64,000 nt of DNA from Lactococcus allomyrinae (GTDB lineage Bacteria; Bacillota; Bacilli; Lactobacillales; Streptococcaceae), in assembly GCF_003627095.1 (NCBI RefSeq), contig NZ_CP032627.1:2170001-2234000 (forward strand), read 5' to 3'. Positions 61,074 to 64,000 of this stretch are shown here, one piece after another. Each line of letters begins with the position of its first letter. Position 1 is the first letter of the stretch. The notes under the pieces are model-generated. The model did not search any database, was not told the DNA's origin, and saw only the letters and a list, made by a program, of their open reading frames with translations. The position numbers were made by a program, and so were the translations under genes.

Positions 61074-61541
61074 ATGGCTAAATTTGGCTTTTTAGATATT
61101 TTACAGGAAGAACTTGAAAAGAATTTTAATTACGATTTTGAGATAAATTGGGACAAGAGAAACTTTGCAGTTGAGGTCAGCTTTTTATTAGAAGCTGAAA
61201 ATGGTGCAGGGGTTGCTGTAACAGATGCCGATGGTATCGAATCTGAAGAAAATATTATGTATGAAGATGCAATTGTTTTTTACAATCCAGTCAAGTCACA
61301 GGTTGATTCAGTAGACTATCTGACAACGATTCCCTACACTGACAAAGGTCTGTCAGTAGAGTTTTTGGCTTATTTTGCCAAATTTTTGCAAGAAACGGCA
61401 GATGTTGGATTGGATGATTTGATGGATTTTTTGGCAGATGATGAAGCAGAAGAATTTGCTGTAAAATGGGATGTTGATAGCTTTCAAGTAGGTTTGTCAG
61501 CACTGACAGAAACTGAATTTTTCAAATATCCGAGGTATTGA
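61074..61541 (+). CDS. DUF3013 family protein
   Basis: 155 residues from ATG 61074 (GGAGG six bases before; the longer frame to 60984 has none). Acidic, with the DUF3013 pattern (GFLDILQEELEKNFNYDFEI, FLQETADVGLDDLMDFLADD). The function is unknown. It is found in Streptococcaceae next to genes for a VOC protein and acetyltransferases, as here. Confidence 0.8.
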   Translation: MAKFGFLDILQEELEKNFNYDFEINWDKRNFAVEVSFLLEAENGAGVAVTDADGIESEENIMYEDAIVFYNPVKSQVDSVDYLTTIPYTDKGLSVEFLAYFAKFLQETADVGLDDLMDFLADDEAEEFAVKWDVDSFQVGLSALTETEFFKYPRY

Positions 61542-61543
61542 AA

Positions 61544-61960
61544 ATGGTCAGTAAAAATCAAAATATCGCACCATCACCTTATGTTCTTTTCCCAGGCAAT
61601 GCGCGCGAAGCATTAACTTTTTATAGTGAAATTTTTGGCTGTCAGCTTTTTTTACACACATTTTCTGAATTTGAACGTACAGATGGACCAGCAAATGCCA
61701 TTGCTCACGGAGGCTTGGTTGATGGTCCTGTCAAATTATACGGAGCAGATACAGCCGTAGGGCAAGCTTCTGTAAAAATGGAAGGAATGATGCTGACCTT
61801 GCTTGGAGTAGCAGAGCCAATGACATTACATCAGTGGTTTAATCAACTCTCGGTTTCTGGCACAATTATTGAACCATTGCAACACCGTGCTTGGAGTGCC
61901 ACAGACGGACAAGTCGTTGACCAATTTGGCTTGTGTTGGTTAGTGGGTTATGAGGACTGA
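61544..61960 (+). CDS. VOC-family PhnB-like protein
   Basis: 138 residues, ATG 61544 chosen (GAGG 8 nt upstream, unlike the TTG at 61538). PhnB/DUF1338-like: APSPYVLFPGNAREALTFYS, then the C-terminal VDQFGLCWLVG. No clear metal site. It runs in an operon with DUF3013 and the next acetyltransferase. Confidence 0.82.
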   Translation: MVSKNQNIAPSPYVLFPGNAREALTFYSEIFGCQLFLHTFSEFERTDGPANAIAHGGLVDGPVKLYGADTAVGQASVKMEGMMLTLLGVAEPMTLHQWFNQLSVSGTIIEPLQHRAWSATDGQVVDQFGLCWLVGYED

Positions 61961-62446
61961 ATGTTGGAGATTTATGAGCTAACAGATGCTGACGAAAAAT
62001 CTGTCATTACTGACAAGATTTTACGACAACTTCCAGAGTGGTTTGGGATTCCGTCAGCACTGACAGAATATGTCAAGGGAGTGTCAGATAAGATTTTCTA
62101 CGTAGCTTTTGACGGAGAGCACTATCTAGGCTTTCTTGCAGGTGAAATTCATTATGGACGGACGGGTGAAAGCTTTGTTTGCGGAGTGTTACCAGAATTT
62201 CATTCTAAAGGGATTGGTATGGCACTTTATCATAATTTTGAGCAAAAACTTTTATCGCAAAATTGTGAGAGAGTTGTAGTTAAAACGTTAAGTAGTCAAC
62301 GTAAAAATGAATATTATCATAAGACACGCCAGTTTTATAAAGCTCAAAAGTTTGATGAATGGCTAGATTTACCAGAGCTTTGGGGACAGGCAAATCCTTG
62401 TTTGCTTATGGGAAAAATATTAAAAAATAGAAGAGAAATAAAATGA
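61961..62446 (+). CDS. GNAT-family N-acetyltransferase
   Basis: 161 residues with the acetyl-CoA motif in LPEFHSKGIGMALYHNFEQK (the GxGxA loop) and a YHKTRQFYKAQKF segment near the end. The substrate is unknown. It starts right after the VOC gene and overlaps the ABC-F gene by 4 nt (ATGA). Confidence 0.85.
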   Translation: MLEIYELTDADEKSVITDKILRQLPEWFGIPSALTEYVKGVSDKIFYVAFDGEHYLGFLAGEIHYGRTGESFVCGVLPEFHSKGIGMALYHNFEQKLLSQNCERVVVKTLSSQRKNEYYHKTRQFYKAQKFDEWLDLPELWGQANPCLLMGKILKNRREIK

Positions 62447-64000
62447 GTATTTTAGATGTTAAAAACCTGAGTCACGGCTTTGGTGACCGTGCGATTTTTG
62501 AAGATGTGAGCTTTCGGTTGCTCAAAGGCGAGCATATTGGCTTTGTCGGAGCAAACGGCGAGGGTAAATCAACTTTCATGAGCATTATCACAGGCACGCT
62601 GACCCCTGATGAGGGTAAGGTAACTTGGTCAAAAAAGCACCGCGTTGGCTACATGGACCAGCACGCAGCGCTTGGCAAAGGCAAAACCACTCGAGAAGCA
62701 CTCTCTGAGGCTTTTCAGTATCTTTTTGATGTCGAAGCGGAAATCAATGACACTTATATGAAAATGGCGGAAATGTCAGAAGACGAGATGAATGCTGCCC
62801 TCGAAAATGTCGGCGAGCTGCAAGAAGAACTGGACACAGGCGATTTTTATCTGATTGACTCAAAAGTCGAAGAAACCGCGCGTGGACTGGGTCTGACGAA
62901 TTTGCTAGATAAGGATGTCGCAGATTTGTCAGGAGGGCAACGGACGAAAATCCTGCTCGGTAAGCTCCTGCTTGAAAAGCCAGATATTTTGCTCTTGGAC
63001 GAACCGACGAATTATCTGGATGAGGAGCATATTTTTTGGCTAAAAAATTATCTGAAAAACTATGAAAATGCCTTTATCTTGATTTCGCACGATGTGTCCT
63101 TCATGGATGAGGTCGTCAACGTCATTTACCATGTGCATGGGCAGGGCATTACGCGCTATTCAATGAGCTATCACGAGTTTGAGCGGGTTTTTGAGGAAAA
63201 GAAAAAGCAGCTTGAAAATCTGCATGATGCGCAAGTGGCGGAAGCAGCGAAATTAAAAGATTTCATTGCCCGTAAAAAAGCCAATGTTGCGACCTCTGGA
63301 CAGGCGAAAGCGCGTGAAAAAATGCTGGCGAAAATGGAAATTGTCGATACCATTCACGAGAAACCAAAACCGCATTTTGATTTCAAATTTAGCCGTAAAC
63401 CGAGCCGTTTGGTCTTTGAGGCGACTGATTTGGTCATCGGTTATGCTGCTGAAAATCCACTGTCTGCACCGATTAATCTCAAAGTCGAAAGCGGGCAAAA
63501 GATTGCCTTTGTCGGCTCAAATGGGATTGGGAAATCCACGCTGCTCAAGAGTCTCATGGGCTTAATTCCTGCACTTTCTGGCGACATTGAAAAAGGAAAT
63601 TTCCAAGACATCGCCTACTACGAGCAGGAAATCAAGGAGCCGTCGCAAAAAACAGTGCTAGACGACCTCTGGGACGAATATCCAAGCTGGAATCAGGCCG
63701 AATTGCGCGGTGCGCTGGCGCGCGTGGGACTCACAACGAAACAAATCGAAACGCGCGTCTATGTGCTGTCAGGCGGTGAGCAAGCCAAGTTGCGCTTTGC
63801 CAAGCTGATGAACACAGAGTCAAACATCTTGATTTTGGACGAACCGACCAATCACCTCGATGTTGATGCGAAAGAGGAGTTAAAACGTGCGCTGATCGAC
63901 TATCCTGGCACGATTTTGATGGTCAGCCACGAACCTGAGTTTTATGAAGGAGTTGTCTCTGATGTGGTCAATTGTGAGGAATGGACGACGAGGATTTTGT
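62443..64000 (+). CDS. ABC-F family ATPase, 3' end outside window
   Basis: At least 519 residues from ATG 62443. Two complete ABC domains: Walker A GANGEGKST and GSNGIGKSTL, signatures LSGGQRTKILL and LSGGEQAKLRF, and LDEPTNYLD and LDEPTNHLD as Walker B. The inter-domain linker is rich in Lys, Glu and Ala (about 80 residues). Both ATP sites look intact, unlike the ABC-F at 27.4 kb. The region is GC-richer than its neighbours. Ribosome-associated function is inferred from the class. Confidence 0.9.
   Translation, partial: MSILDVKNLSHGFGDRAIFEDVSFRLLKGEHIGFVGANGEGKSTFMSIITGTLTPDEGKVTWSKKHRVGYMDQHAALGKGKTTREALSEAFQYLFDVEAEINDTYMKMAEMSEDEMNAALENVGELQEELDTGDFYLIDSKVEETARGLGLTNLLDKDVADLSGGQRTKILLGKLLLEKPDILLLDEPTNYLDEEHIFWLKNYLKNYENAFILISHDVSFMDEVVNVIYHVHGQGITRYSMSYHEFERVFEEKKKQLENLHDAQVAEAAKLKDFIARKKANVATSGQAKAREKMLAKMEIVDTIHEKPKPHFDFKFSRKPSRLVFEATDLVIGYAAENPLSAPINLKVESGQKIAFVGSNGIGKSTLLKSLMGLIPALSGDIEKGNFQDIAYYEQEIKEPSQKTVLDDLWDEYPSWNQAELRGALARVGLTTKQIETRVYVLSGGEQAKLRFAKLMNTESNILILDEPTNHLDVDAKEELKRALIDYPGTILMVSHEPEFYEGVVSDVVNCEEWTTRIL

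Overview
The window looks like the chromosome of a Lactococcus (Streptococcaceae). The DNA is AT-rich. The gene order lplL-pdhA-pdhB-pdhC-pdhD, the agmatine cluster aguR-aguB-aguD-aguA-aguC, the T-box in front of trpS and a copper-type operator in front of a yahCD/yaiAB-like cluster all fit that genus. I cannot fix the species. There are no rRNA or tRNA genes and no CRISPR array.

Layout. 1-3.0 kb: a candidate ribosomal-peptide (RiPP) cluster made of the end of an Rgg-type regulator, a 23-residue Cys-containing precursor, a radical SAM/SPASM enzyme and an MFS transporter. 3.0-9.6 kb (minus strand): pyruvate dehydrogenase complex and lipoate ligase. 9.8-12.9 kb (minus): glycerophosphodiester phosphodiesterase, HD hydrolase, DUF6440, a 2'-5' RNA ligase remnant and trpS with its T-box. 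13.6-14.8 kb: an OsmC peroxidase and a VOC protein. 15.0-20.8 kb: the agmatine deiminase pathway, with its membrane LuxR regulator and a CcpA site. 21.2-24.4 kb: an amino-acid permease, a TMEM175-type channel and three small membrane proteins. 24.4-29.1 kb (minus): plsX, a HAD phosphatase, a NUDIX hydrolase and an ABC-F protein. 29.5-33.4 kb (minus): a four-gene envelope operon around a DUF1906 glycoside-hydrolase-like protein. 33.5-38.7 kb (minus): regulators and two paralogous SDR oxidoreductases.

38,749-50,656 is an 11.9 kb integrated island bounded by a perfect 22-bp direct repeat. It holds an integrase, a CI-like repressor, Rha, small regulators, a frameshifted primase-helicase-like gene, an iteron-rich replication origin, a coiled-coil/scaffold-like pair and two cargo genes at the right end. 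It has no tail, portal or lysis genes, so it looks like a phage-inducible chromosomal island (phage satellite). One cargo gene carries an R-N-x3-H motif of HEPN ribonucleases and is a candidate anti-phage effector. The island separates a MerR/TipAS regulator gene from a detoxification cluster (two VOC dioxygenase-like proteins, a frameshifted serine hydrolase and a flavin reductase). That cluster's promoter carries a perfect CopR-type box. 55.1-64.0 kb: rpmG and rpmF, a heavy-metal P-type ATPase, parB, rarA, acetyltransferases, DUF3013, a VOC protein and the start of a second ABC-F gene.

The most unusual non-coding content is three families of structured intergenic repeats, each about 80-250 nt. 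Their stems differ in sequence between copies but stay paired. In addition, the 16-bp palindrome CTGTCAGTACTGACAG and its variants are strongly over-represented: four exact copies occur here, three of them inside genes, and several inverted pairs form terminators. This layout resembles that of DNA uptake sequences in other bacteria, but the role here is unknown.
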